Assembly (NCBI GenBank): GCA_037693485.1
Contig: CM075352.1
Coordinates: 64,482,001-64,546,000, forward strand
Direction of reading: 5' to 3'
Source of the DNA: Kitagawia praeruptora
Lineage: Eukaryota > Streptophyta > Magnoliopsida > Apiales > Apiaceae
Length of the DNA stretch: 64,000 bases
In this document: positions 1-10,092 of the stretch, piece by piece
Numbering within the stretch: position 1 is the stretch's first letter
How the letters are laid out: every line of letters begins with the position of its first letter
The notes under the pieces: model-generated
Databases searched by the model: none
What the model was told of the DNA's origin: nothing
The model's input: the letters and a program-made list of their open reading frames with translations, nothing else
Made by a program: the position numbers and the translations under genes

Positions 1-2427
1 TATACCAGGGAAGTGCCCTTAAACAAATGGCGATCCAAACGTCCATCGAGCTCACGAGATCAATCCTTAGATATACTCCCGGCACAGAGCGAGCCCCAAC
101 TTGAAAGAACACAGGACCAACAAGAGATAGAGGCTCTCATGAAGAAAGGAGAAGCCTTCAGCTCGCAAGTGGTGCATATTCTCAGTAACTTACCTCCAAC
201 CAAACCCATCTCTCCCATAACCATTAGTGACTCTCCAGTAGATTCATTAGGCGAAGCCTATTATGACATCGAAGGAGGTGCAGACAACGAAGCTAACTCT
301 GATGACGATGATTATGAAGAACCATCCTCAGATGATGGTGGTTTCGATGAAGTGTCCAGGGTTGTCAATTTTAAAGACTACAACTACATCCCTGAAGCAT
401 CTCCTACACCATATGTACCAACTCCTCAACCAGAACTAGAAGGGGTTATATACGTTGATGGGCCTCGCCCTGAAGATATCGAGCCGGGCTCGAAGATTAA
501 ACCAGGCAAGCCTCGCATCCTCGCGTGTCGCGACATGTCTTCTACCCTCACTGAGAGGACAATCAGAGAAGGGGTTGAGAAGTTCCGCCCTGAGGGTAAA
601 ATCATCCTACCCAAGAAGAAAATGCGATGCTACCGCTTCAACCATGAAGAGAATGGTGGCAGGGTACCGAGGATGGTTTTGACGGTGCCCTTGATGAAGA
701 TTGGTGTCTCCTCGCCCCTTCATCCTTTTATTCGAGATGTCTGCGAGTCATACTACCTCGCACCCATCCAAATCAGCACCAATGGGTACAGATCCATGAT
801 TGCCCTCTACATCCTTTATCACAAGCTGGGATACCCACCCATGGACGCGAAGACTATGGGTTACTTTCTCCAACTCAAGCGATGCGGAGAAAAGGATTTT
901 GGCTACGTTTATTTCTCCGTATGGCCTGATTTCAACAAAAAGAATCTCTTGCCTGGAGGAATTAGCAATGCTGGCTCGTGGAAGGAACCCTTTCTGTATG
1001 TTCATGAGGTCCCCAGGGTGAAGACAAGTTTCAACTACTTGCCTGGTGAGACATCTCTTCAAATAACGAACTTCATTATTATTTTTTAAAATATTCGAAT
1101 TTAACAACTCCTTTGGCATCGCAGTTGGTCCAGTTCGCACCGTTCTAAAGGACGAAGAAAAGCACCGTGCTGATGAAGTGCTAACCAAATCTACCCCCGC
1201 AGAAAGAAATATTCGAACCCTCCTATCCTTAGAGAACCTTATCGAATGTGGGTTTCTTAAGGAAGGCGTAGGATCCACTCCCGAAGCGGGGCCTTCTACC
1301 GCGAGGTGGTCTTCGCGAAAAAGGAAAGCGCAAGAAGAGGCCTCGTCTTCTCACGTGGAGATAGTAGATGAGGGTATACCTGATAGCCATAGGACTTTGG
1401 GATCGCATTACTTGTTTTATTTGTGCAACTGCATCATATTTGTCCTCGCATATATTTGATTGAACTGTTTACTAACTTGTCTTTGTCTCACTGTTTAGGT
1501 ATGTCAAATCAAAGCGGCCCAGTTCCTCCATTCCTTCAGCCGAAAGGCAAGAAAAGTGCAGCGGCCAAGAGAAACTCAAGTTTGAAAACTCCTCCCACCA
1601 AATCCACAACTCTTCCTAAGGTGATTAACGATCCTCCAGTTCTGCCTAACACTGCTAGTGATGCTGTTCAGAATTCTCCTGACCACACGCCGTTGAAGAG
1701 GCCCAGAGTAGATGGGCAGAAAGATGGACTCGTTCGACCTCCTTCTGGAATTGTTCCTGGGACCGCTGGTCAGCACCTCTTCGCTTCTCTGGGAACCAAA
1801 TATGCTGACGAGGCGGAAACCTCTCACTGGTGGAAGGCAGCGACCCCTGAAGAGAATGCGGCTGCAATCACAAAGTGCCTAGCCGAAGCCTTCATTCGTC
1901 AATCTGCTCACACCAGGGATTTTTTGAGGCTAGAGAACAAGGTTAAGGTCCTTGAGTTCCAGAAAGCGGAAGACAAGCGATCCTTGGAGGAAACCTTCAA
2001 AAAGCAACTCTCCCACGACACTGCTAATCTCCGCACAGAGCTCAAAAATGCCCGCCGGGAAAGAAATGAGTTTGAAAAATCTTTTAAAGATTTGCAGCAA
2101 ACAAGCGAGGCGACCCTGAAGAAGAAAGAGGAGGAGATCGCAAAGCTGAAGAACGATCTGACTGCCGCTCAAGCTTCCCTGGACAATGCTGAAAGCATAT
2201 TCCTCGCCAAAGGCCAAGTTACTTTCATGAAAGAATTCATCCGAACGATCCCAGATTTTGATTGGGATCAACTTGGGCCTGGGAATGCTGACTTCGCCGA
2301 GACCCTCAAGAAGCAAATAGCTGAAGAGGATGCTGATGAAGCGAGGCTTGAAGAAGAATCCAGGATCGCTGAGGAGGCGCGGATCGCAGAGGAGGCGGCC
2401 AAAACTCGCCAAGACAAGGCTGCTTAA
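1..2427 (+). CDS. Spliced antisense extra ORF of the Tat element (gypsy-type putative transposase family), 5' partial
   Basis: Three exons join in one frame: 1-1045, 1125-1373 and 1499-2427. Intron 1 has donor CTG|GTGAG and acceptor GCAG at 1124; intron 2 has donor GAGG|GTATA and acceptor TTTAG at 1498. Both junctions keep the frame without a stop, giving about 740 residues, open at the left edge. The first half has an acidic stretch, then a region around residues 150-340 resembling the plant 'putative gypsy type transposon' domain (Pfam Transposase_28), with conserved-looking segments such as LACRDMSSTLTE and FNYLPG. The second half is Lys/Glu/Ala-rich and strongly predicted to be coiled coil. 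Family and function are not experimentally known. Similar antisense ORFs are known in Tat elements. The splice model is inferred from frame and consensus only. Confidence 0.8.
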
Positions 2428-2970
2428 ACCTTCTTTATGCTAACGTCTTTGAATTCTTGAACCAGGGATGCGGGTACCCTTTGAATACCTCGCAAGATGT
2501 AATATTATTTTGTCCGTTAACTTTTTGAACTTCTTTGGGATCGCGTTGCGACCCTGTACAATGAATTATTGCTGCTTTTTCTTCGCAATTGCTAGTTTGT
2601 GCATTCCTTTTTTTTCCTTAGGGTAGGTGCATGACCCTGCAATTGATAAAGTAGGGGCAAAGCCCAAAGATTTCATAAAATATGATCCCTGCATCGTTGA
2701 GATGGCTTGGATTTTAAAATGTAAATGCTAATAAGCAAGCAAGTCTATTTTATACATAAAATAAGATTCAGCTTCATAAAATAAGCGAACTCATATGCAA
2801 GTAAATGGGGCGAGGCCCAGTTTTATTGATAGGGGCGAGGCCCAATGAGTGGGGCGAGGCCCAAAGATCATCACATCATAAAGGGGAGGTGTCTATATGA
2901 TCACTACCCCCCGGTATTTTGTATGAATTTATTCATGCGAAATAGATAGAGGCTGCCAGGGGCGAGGCCC
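2428..2970. other. Non-coding spacer between the convergent pol and antisense ORFs
   Basis: This holds the 3' untranslated parts of the antisense ORF and of pol, which converge here. A short GC-rich word (GGGGCGAGGCCCA or close variants) recurs at about 2806, 2826, 2851 and 2959. I see no ORF. Confidence 0.6.
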
Positions 2971-5900
2971 TCACTGATAGTATTTACGCAAGTGCTCCGC
3001 ATTCCAAGCTCGCGGAATTTTCTTGTCTTCCATATCCTTGAGATAATAGGTTCCTTCTGTCATGGTAGCATAGATTTTGTAAGGACCTTCCCAGTTAGCA
3101 CCAAAAACTCCATGACCCGGGACCTTAGTGTTAGGCATGACCCTTCTGAGCACTAAGTCACCTGTCTGTAGGGGTCGTGCTCGTACTTTCCCATTGTAGT
3201 ACCTTGCTGTTCGCTGTTGATAAGCTGCGAGGCGTAGTTGGGCCTCGCTTCTAGTTTCTTCTATCATGTCCAGATAAAGTCTATGATTTACTTCATTCGC
3301 GTCGGGGTTGTAGTGTTCCCTTCTAAACGACCCTGAGCCTACTTCCACTGGGATCATGGCCTCGCAACCATAAGTCAAAGAAAATGGGGTTTCCCCAGTA
3401 GTGGTCCTTGGGGTCGTGTTGTATGACCACAAGACCCTTGGTAACTCCTCAGGCCAGTTGCCCTTGCTTTCCTCTAACTTAGCCTTTAAAGTATGCTTGA
3501 TGATTTTGTTGATGGCCTCAGTTTGTCCATTTGTTTGGGGATGGCTTACAGCTGAAAAACTCTTTTTTATCCCCAGATTCTCACAAAATTCTTTCATCTC
3601 CTTACTGTCAAATTGTTTCCCATTATCTGAAATGAGCTGATAAGGGATCCCATAACGACACACAATAGCTCTATACACGAAGTCCTTGAGTTTTTTCGCA
3701 GTGATGGTTGCAAGTGGCTCAGCCTCGGCCCACTTGGTGAAATAATCAACAGCCACAACTGCATATTTAAGTCCTCCTTTACCTTTTGGGAGTTCTCCAA
3801 TTAGATCAATGCCCCACATAGCGAAGGGCCATGGGCTCGTTAGCGAGGTGAGCTGAGAGACAGGTGCGTTACTGAAATTGGCGATCCTCTGACAGGCATC
3901 GCATCTTTTTGAGAATTCAAATGCATCTCTTTTCAATGTAGGCCAATAATACCCTTGACGAAGGATCTTTTGTGCCAATGAACTACCCCCCGAGTGATTT
4001 CCACATATTCCTTCATGCACCTCTCTCAGAATATAGGTGCATTCTTCACCGTCTACACATCGCAGCAAAGGGGTATTGAACCCTCTTCGATACAGAACCT
4101 CATCGTAAATAACATAGCGAGCAGCCTGATACTTGACCCTCCTCGCTTCTCTTTTATCTTGAGGCAAAATTCCACTTTTCACATATTCCCATATTGGAGT
4201 CATCCAAGTTACCCCTGGGGTCGTTACTTCCATGACAAATTCTTCTGGCACACTGGGCTTTGTTTGAATTTCCAGCGGTATAATTCCAAGTAAGGTGGCC
4301 TCGCGACGCGATCCCAGTTTTGCCAGTGCGTCTGCCCCTTGATTCTTTTCTCTTCTAATGTGAACCACCCTGATATTATTGAACCGTTTAACCAACCTTT
4401 GTGCACATCGCAGATACAGCTCAATCTGCTCCCCCCTAGCTTGCCATCCACACCAAAGTTGATATGTTACCAGCATAGAATCGCTATAGGCTGTGAGGTT
4501 TTCAACCTTCATCTCCAATGCAAGTTTGAGACCAATTATGAGGGCCTCGTATTCTGCTGCATTATTAAAAGCCTCAAAGGCAAAATGTACTGCACTCTTT
4601 ATTCTGCGGCCTTCTGGAGTTACCAACTCGATCCCAGCCCCAGCTCCTCCTTTGTTAGATGCCCCATCCACATACAATTCCCACCACGAGGCGGAATTTT
4701 CCTTTTTGGCCTCGCTAGACGTATCCACTGGTGTCGCCACAATAGCCAAGTTATCTTCCTCAGATTGGGGAGGAAATTCCAAAATGAAGTCCGCAAGTGC
4801 CTGCCCCTTTATAGGACCGCGAGGTCTAAACTCAATATCAAATTGGCTGAGCTCCACTGTCCATTTTAACAGTCTTCCTGAAGACTCTGGTTTGTGCATT
4901 ATTTGTCTCAATGGATAGGCTGTGCGAACCTCAATGCTATGAGCCTGAAAGTAAGGCCGTAACTTTCGCGAGGCCAAAATCAAGGCATAAGCTAGCTTTT
5001 CCATATTTGTGTAACGGGTCTCAGCATCCAACATTCTTCTACTGACATAGTATACAGGATATTGGACCTTTTCCTCCTCGCGAACTAATACTGCACTGAC
5101 CGCATGTTCTGACACAGCGAGGTAGAGAATGAGTGTTTCTCCATCCTTAGGCTTAGAGAGTACAGGTGGCGAGCCCAACTGTTCCTTAATATTTTGAAAG
5201 GCTTCCTCGCACTGAGGGGTCCATTCGAAGCTTTTTCCAATTCTTTTAATCGCCTTGAAGAACTCATGGCACTTATCTGATGATTTAGAAACGAACCGAT
5301 TTAAGGCTGCGATCCTTCCTGTTAGACTCTGAACTTCTTTCACACTTCTTGGGGATCGCATATCCATCAAAGCCTTTATTTTTGCAGGGTTCGCCTCGAT
5401 TCCCCTATGGTTGACAATGAACCCCAAAAATTTTCCTGATTCGACCCCAAAGACACACTTTTGGGGGTTTAGTTTCATCCTGTATTTCCTTAATATATCA
5501 AACATCTCTGCGAGGTGAGAGATGTGATCCCCAGCCTCCTTAGACTTGACCAACATGTCATCTACATAAACTTCCATTGTCTTTCCAATTTGCTTTTCAA
5601 ACATCATGTTAACGAGCCTCTGGTAAGTGGCCCCAGCGTTGAGGAGGCCGAAGGGCATCCCTATGTAGCAATAGAGCCCTCTATCTGTGATGAACGAGGT
5701 GTGTTCTTGATCGGGACCATACATGGGTATTTGATTGTACCCAGAATAAGCATCCATAAAGGAAAGGAGTGCGTGCCCAGCCGTCGCATCCACTAACTGA
5801 TCGATTCTTGGTAGTGGGAAGCTATCCTTGGGACAGTGTTTGTTGAGATCAGTGAAATCCACACAAGTCCTCCACTTTCCATTTGGCTTTTTCACGAGGA

Positions 5901-6825
5901 CAGGGTTCGCGAGCCAATCAGGGTAGAATGATTCTCTAACGAGTCCGACTTTGAGTAGCCTGTCCACCTCATCTTTGAGAGCCTGAGCTCGCTCTCCACT
6001 AATAGGTCGTCGTTTCTGTCTGACTCCCTTCTTGTTTGGATCCAAATTTAATTTGTGGCACATTACATTGGGATCAATCCCCACCATGTCTTCATGAGAC
6101 CACGCGAACACATCAAGGTTTTCCTTCAAAAATGCGACAAGCCTCTTTCTCAAATCAGTACTGAGTTGCGACCCTATCTTTAACACCTTAGAGGGGTCTT
6201 GTTCATCAACAAGGATAGGAATTGTATCTTCAGCTGCCCCGGCTCGCTCTACATGTTCGGGGATGCGAGGATCAAGGTCTAGATCATATTCACAAACCTG
6301 ACTTGATTCTGCCTCGCAAGAATGGGTATTCGCATGCCCATACTCTGTAACAACAGTTGTTTGTGTAATTCCATTTGGCAGTTCTGACAAGGTAGATGTT
6401 TCCTTGCGAACCCACTTTCCCTTTCGGGCTCGCACAGCGGCCTGCTCTGGGCTCTCCTCGCTGTCACTATCGGTGGCTTCTTCAACGATCCCTTCTTGGA
6501 GAACCATCACTGGCTGCGAGGCCCCCATCATCAAAGCACCTGGTACTGGTTCTACTTGAATTCCCATATCATTAAAATAATCAGCTGGGAGTTCTTCAAT
6601 TGAGATCATGTTAACATCTGTTGGAGGTACAAAAGTTGTCTTGCGAGGTCGGTTTTCCTCTTCGCATTCCATTTTATCAATTATAGAATTACTTCCTCTT
6701 TCTGCTGACTTGAGGGCCTTGTTATAGCATTCACGAGATTCATGTTGCAACCCTTTGACACATCCAACCCCATACGGAGTGGGAAATTTCATAGAGAGGT
6801 GGTAAATAGAAGTGACCACCCTCAT
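2971..6825 (-). CDS. pol: Tat-type pol polyprotein: reverse transcriptase, two RNase H domains, integrase
   Basis: An open frame of 1284 residues that would copy element RNA into DNA and integrate it. The N-terminus continues the protease region (VVTSIYHLSMKFPTPYG). Reverse transcriptase lies around residues 270-470, with LPRIDQLVDATAGH, FMDAYSGYNQI and the catalytic YVDD. A first, gypsy-type RNase H follows (about 560-690). A second, archaeal-type RNase H starts at ELYVDGASNKGGAGAG (about 725-850) and keeps D, E and D positions. Integrase has an HHCC zinc-binding segment (HEGICGNHSGG ... CDACQR) and a D,D-E core (WGIDLIGELPKG, LISDNGKQF, SHPQTNGQTEAINK). The first ATG here is not the original start: in the related element at 47657-47962 the same junction (GRPLLKEMKVVTS) is continuous with protease, so this frame was split from gag-protease by a one-base loss. 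Confidence 0.95.
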   Translation of the reverse strand: MRVVTSIYHLSMKFPTPYGVGCVKGLQHESRECYNKALKSAERGSNSIIDKMECEEENRPRKTTFVPPTDVNMISIEELPADYFNDMGIQVEPVPGALMMGASQPVMVLQEGIVEEATDSDSEESPEQAAVRARKGKWVRKETSTLSELPNGITQTTVVTEYGHANTHSCEAESSQVCEYDLDLDPRIPEHVERAGAAEDTIPILVDEQDPSKVLKIGSQLSTDLRKRLVAFLKENLDVFAWSHEDMVGIDPNVMCHKLNLDPNKKGVRQKRRPISGERAQALKDEVDRLLKVGLVRESFYPDWLANPVLVKKPNGKWRTCVDFTDLNKHCPKDSFPLPRIDQLVDATAGHALLSFMDAYSGYNQIPMYGPDQEHTSFITDRGLYCYIGMPFGLLNAGATYQRLVNMMFEKQIGKTMEVYVDDMLVKSKEAGDHISHLAEMFDILRKYRMKLNPQKCVFGVESGKFLGFIVNHRGIEANPAKIKALMDMRSPRSVKEVQSLTGRIAALNRFVSKSSDKCHEFFKAIKRIGKSFEWTPQCEEAFQNIKEQLGSPPVLSKPKDGETLILYLAVSEHAVSAVLVREEEKVQYPVYYVSRRMLDAETRYTNMEKLAYALILASRKLRPYFQAHSIEVRTAYPLRQIMHKPESSGRLLKWTVELSQFDIEFRPRGPIKGQALADFILEFPPQSEEDNLAIVATPVDTSSEAKKENSASWWELYVDGASNKGGAGAGIELVTPEGRRIKSAVHFAFEAFNNAAEYEALIIGLKLALEMKVENLTAYSDSMLVTYQLWCGWQARGEQIELYLRCAQRLVKRFNNIRVVHIRREKNQGADALAKLGSRREATLLGIIPLEIQTKPSVPEEFVMEVTTPGVTWMTPIWEYVKSGILPQDKREARRVKYQAARYVIYDEVLYRRGFNTPLLRCVDGEECTYILREVHEGICGNHSGGSSLAQKILRQGYYWPTLKRDAFEFSKRCDACQRIANFSNAPVSQLTSLTSPWPFAMWGIDLIGELPKGKGGLKYAVVAVDYFTKWAEAEPLATITAKKLKDFVYRAIVCRYGIPYQLISDNGKQFDSKEMKEFCENLGIKKSFSAVSHPQTNGQTEAINKIIKHTLKAKLEESKGNWPEELPRVLWSYNTTPRTTTGETPFSLTYGCEAMIPVEVGSGSFRREHYNPDANEVNHRLYLDMIEETRSEAQLRLAAYQQRTARYYNGKVRARPLQTGDLVLRRVMPNTKVPGHGVFGANWEGPYKIYATMTEGTYYLKDMEDKKIPRAWNAEHLRKYYQ

Positions 6826-6830
6826 TTCCT

Positions 6831-9317
6831 TTAGATCGGCCTCCCCACAATAGCATTATAGGCTGAAGGTTGATCAACCACCATGAAGTCTGCGAGCTGG
6901 GTGGTGATACAGGGCTCGTCCCCTAAAGTAACGGGTAGCCTTATGAGGCCCTTGACATTAACTGAAGCTCCAGTAAAACCATAAAGATGCCCTACTGTTG
7001 GGATAAGGTCTTTGTCCACATACCCCATTTTCTGATAGACCTCGTAGGTCAGGACATTCAATGCGCTCCCATTGTCCACAAGGACTCTGTAAATATTCTG
7101 CGACCCGATACGAATTCGGACAACGAGGGCATCTGAATGGGGGTGATGCACCCACTTTGCATCCTCTTCAGTAAACATGATATTTGTGTCTTCCCCCTTA
7201 AAAAGCTTTGGGGGTCGTTCCTGCAGGTGGTGGACATTAGTGAGGGGTCGCTCCTTAGCTTCGCGAGCGTACCTCTCCCTGGCCTTGTTGCTGTCTCCCC
7301 CAATATGGGGTCCTCCGATTATCACATGAATACTTCCTCCTCGCGTTTCTCTTTCATTGATGATTGGATTCTGTTCGGGTGGTGGGACTTGATTGTAACC
7401 GAGACCAGACTTGGGATTGTGCTTCTTTACCTCGCGAACAGCCCACTCGGTTAACTTCCCATCTCGAATTAATTGATCCACCTGTTGCTTGAGTTCCCTG
7501 TAAGTCGTCGTATCATGCCCTGTTTGTTCATGAAAGGCACAATACCTGCTAGTGTCTGCAGTCCCCTTTGGGCCCATCTGTGCAGGTTTCCTGAATATTC
7601 CCTTGCTTGCATTGACTGCATAGATATGATCAATTGGGGCCACCAGAGGAATGAATTTGTCTTCGCTTCTAACAGGGCGAGCTCGAGGCGGGGATCGCCT
7701 AGGCGGATCGCGCTCTCTTCTTTTCGGGCTGGGGCTCCTACTTCGATCCCGCCTTCGTTTAGGACTTCTGGAGTCCTTCCTCTTCGTTCCCCTGTTTTTA
7801 TTCCAATTACCTCTTTCACCATTCTTCTTAAGATCTGCAAGCGACTTTTCAACACGCTTAAAGGGCTCAGCGACCTTATGTAACTCTGAGAGTGTGCTGG
7901 GGGTTTGCTCCTGTAATTTCTTCCAAAAATCAGTTCCTTCTTTTACCCCTGCAATGAGGAAATTCTTCACAGCCTCGTCATTTGCGCCTCGCACGCGAGG
8001 TACCTCTGCATTGAACCTTTTGAAGTAATCATGGAGAGTCTCCCCTTCCCTCTGCTTTATGTTTGCCAATGTGGACACAGGAGGTGCATAGAGCATTGAG
8101 GATTGAAACTGTTTAATGAATATGTCCACGAGCTGCTCCCATGAATCGATGACAACCAGGGTTCCTAGCTTTGAGAACCACTGCTGTGCGCTTCCTCTTA
8201 GCGAAGCCGCAAACAACCTACATCTCGCGAGCAGTGAGACCTGATATACATCCATTTCGTTGTTGAATCGAACCACGAACTCCGCTGGATCAGTATTCCC
8301 ATTATAGGTCATATCAGAGTGATGACCTCGGAATACTAGGGGTAACGGAGCGGTCCGAATTTCATGTGTAAAGGGCGAAGTAGAGCCCATTGTGCCAAAA
8401 AATCCTTTCTCACTATCCATTGCATCTAGGGCCTTTTTCAATTCTTCCAGCTTATAGTCACCAATCCTGCCCTCTCTGTCCCCATCCTTCTTTCCTCCAG
8501 TACTTGCATGATGAGACTGAGTCTTTTTAGGGGCACTAGACGCTTCTTGATCATTTCTGCGTTCCTTATTTTTGGGGTCTCCCTCGCGATGTGGGGATCG
8601 TTCTCCTTCTCGATTGAAAGGGGGTCTGTCTTCGCGATGATGAGACCGCTCGCGCTCTCTGCGAGGAGAGGGGGGTCTATCATTGCGACGATATGACCGC
8701 TCACGATCTTTTCGAGGAGATGCGGGTTGAGAGCCCTTACTCTTATCCTTGGGACCTCCATCTTTGTTAGATTTGAGCTTTTCCAACTTGAGACGAAGAT
8801 CGTGCTCACTGAGTTTCTTTCCAACACGGTCAAAGACACTAACGGACCGTCCTTCCGACGAGGCGGGCTTCGCTTTCGATCCCTCTTTATCAATCGTAGC
8901 TACTTCCTCCTCCCAATCAGGGTTCGTTCGATCTGTCACTACATCATCAAAGTCCCCAATTAGCCTCTTGGTGGGACCCTTGCTACTTTCTGCTTGGTGG
9001 GTTCGATCCCCTGTCCTCATATTCCTCTTGAAGCCTCTAGAATTATGTCGCTTCTCCATTTTGGCCACCGAGGCCCTCACCTCGATCATTTGGTCGCCCA
9101 GGCCTTTCAAGAACGACATGACTTCGCCAGGTAAGGCTGTCTGTTGGACAACAGGGGGTGTTTGCTCCTTTTCAAAATCATCCCCAAACTCTTCCACGAT
9201 ACCTTCTCTACGGGCCTCGCTTTCTGATGGGTTCTTCTTCTGGGGATCGTCTTTATTTCTCCTATGCGACCCCGGGGTCTCCCCCTCTCCGTTCCTCTTC
9301 TTGTGAGATTTAGTCAT
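6831..9317 (-). CDS. gag: Tat-type gag and aspartic protease
   Basis: The first true ATG is at 9317; the frame is also open for a few upstream codons that begin with TTG. The start lies only about 40 bases inside the LTR. A charged Lys/Glu/Arg N-terminus contains an Arg-rich repeat (PPSPRRERERS type). The gag core (retrotrans_gag family, about residues 330-500) has NTDPAEFVVRFNNEM and FIKQFQSS. A second Arg/Ser tract follows. A zinc-knuckle-like segment reads YCAFHEQTGHDTTTYRELK, where a Tyr sits at the position usually held by the last Cys. An aspartic protease follows with the active-site motif VDNGSA. The frame ends at AIVGRPI, five bases before the pol ATG, because of the frameshift described under findings. 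The product would form virus-like particles and process the polyprotein. Confidence 0.93.
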   Translation of the reverse strand: MTKSHKKRNGEGETPGSHRRNKDDPQKKNPSESEARREGIVEEFGDDFEKEQTPPVVQQTALPGEVMSFLKGLGDQMIEVRASVAKMEKRHNSRGFKRNMRTGDRTHQAESSKGPTKRLIGDFDDVVTDRTNPDWEEEVATIDKEGSKAKPASSEGRSVSVFDRVGKKLSEHDLRLKLEKLKSNKDGGPKDKSKGSQPASPRKDRERSYRRNDRPPSPRRERERSHHREDRPPFNREGERSPHREGDPKNKERRNDQEASSAPKKTQSHHASTGGKKDGDREGRIGDYKLEELKKALDAMDSEKGFFGTMGSTSPFTHEIRTAPLPLVFRGHHSDMTYNGNTDPAEFVVRFNNEMDVYQVSLLARCRLFAASLRGSAQQWFSKLGTLVVIDSWEQLVDIFIKQFQSSMLYAPPVSTLANIKQREGETLHDYFKRFNAEVPRVRGANDEAVKNFLIAGVKEGTDFWKKLQEQTPSTLSELHKVAEPFKRVEKSLADLKKNGERGNWNKNRGTKRKDSRSPKRRRDRSRSPSPKRRERDPPRRSPPRARPVRSEDKFIPLVAPIDHIYAVNASKGIFRKPAQMGPKGTADTSRYCAFHEQTGHDTTTYRELKQQVDQLIRDGKLTEWAVREVKKHNPKSGLGYNQVPPPEQNPIINERETRGGSIHVIIGGPHIGGDSNKARERYAREAKERPLTNVHHLQERPPKLFKGEDTNIMFTEEDAKWVHHPHSDALVVRIRIGSQNIYRVLVDNGSALNVLTYEVYQKMGYVDKDLIPTVGHLYGFTGASVNVKGLIRLPVTLGDEPCITTQLADFMVVDQPSAYNAIVGRPI

Positions 9318-9358
9318 CGTTCTCCCAATCAATGACTAGCCCTCCTTCTAGCGCCAAA

Positions 9359-10092
9359 TGTTATAGGGAGAAATTAGTATAACAATGTTTGCGGAGGTTT
9401 GCTGGATTGGTGGAGCAGAATACGGATATTTTGCTTATAGGAAGAAGAGTGATTAGGGTTTGTGTGTATGAATGTGGCTGAGCTTGATAGGTGATTTCAG
9501 GTAAACTGTTTGTCATACCGTATCAAGGTGCCTACGTACCCTATTTATAGGGATCAAGCCTGACGTAGTTCTTGGGCCACAAGTTACCTAGACGGGCTAG
9601 GGTTTTAAGAGATAAGCCAAGGTCCAAGCCCATGTATCTAGGGCTGACATGGCAATGAGTCACCAATCTTATCCTTAATTCATGATCCAGCTGTAGAAGC
9701 CCATGACCTTGAACGGATAGACTTATCCAACAAAAGATCCATCAGGGGCCCTTGCATGCGACCTCATGAAGGCCTGGCCATGCGAAGTGATCCCAGTCTG
9801 CCCAAGCGACCTCATGGAGGCCTCGCTATGAGCCTTCCAGAGAAGAGAATGATCTTGCTGTAAGTGATAAATGTGATGCACAAGCGAAGCGATCCCTTGA
9901 TGGGCATCGCCAACGAGGCTCTGTGTTGCGAGGCGCAACCCTGTGGCGATCCCTTTGCCAAGGCACGTTGGGCTGATTCCAATAATGGGCTTTAGTGACC
10001 CAATCTTCATCCTCTAGGCCCATCATAGATTATAAACCATCAATTTAGCTAATTAAATCAATCTAGCTATTATGTCAGATTTGGGCATAACA
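9359..10092 (-). repeat. 5' LTR of the Tat-type element
   Basis: The LTR starts (minus strand) TGTTATGCCCAAATC and ends CTCCCTATAACA, with 6-bp inverted termini TGTTAT/ATAACA. It is 734 bp long. The primer-binding-like TTGGCGCTAGAAGG follows within three bases of its inner end. The 3' partner is outside the window, so LTR divergence (age) cannot be read. Confidence 0.9.
9536..9560 (-). promoter_or_regulatory. LTR core promoter: TATA box
   Basis: On the minus strand the LTR contains CCCTATAAATAGGG, preceded by an ACTACGTCAGGCTTGAT-type block and followed by TACGTAGGCACCTTGA. The same three-part block occurs in the two other Tat LTRs in this window (about 46014-46061 plus, 52819-52860 minus). 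This supports its role as the element's promoter. Confidence 0.75.

Larger units (their letters stand above)
1..10092 (-). mobile_element. Ty3/gypsy LTR retrotransposon, Tat-type, nearly complete
   Basis: On the minus strand, reading from 10092 leftwards, the order is 5' LTR, primer-binding-like site (TTGGCGCTAGAAGGAGGG just inside the LTR), gag-protease, pol, then a non-coding stretch and a gene on the opposite strand. The 3' LTR lies beyond the left edge, so a target duplication cannot be tested. Two consecutive RNase H domains in pol and an antisense extra ORF between pol and the 3' LTR are known hallmarks of the Tat group (Ogre/Retand relatives). Coding regions are almost free of stops; the only break I see is a frameshift at the protease-pol junction. 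This suggests a fairly recent insertion. Confidence 0.93.

Noticed and set aside
748..1278. A 176-codon minus-strand frame in sense orientation to the retrotransposon.
   Set aside because: It is the shadow of the spliced plus-strand ORF, whose domain similarity and splice-consistent frame are far stronger.
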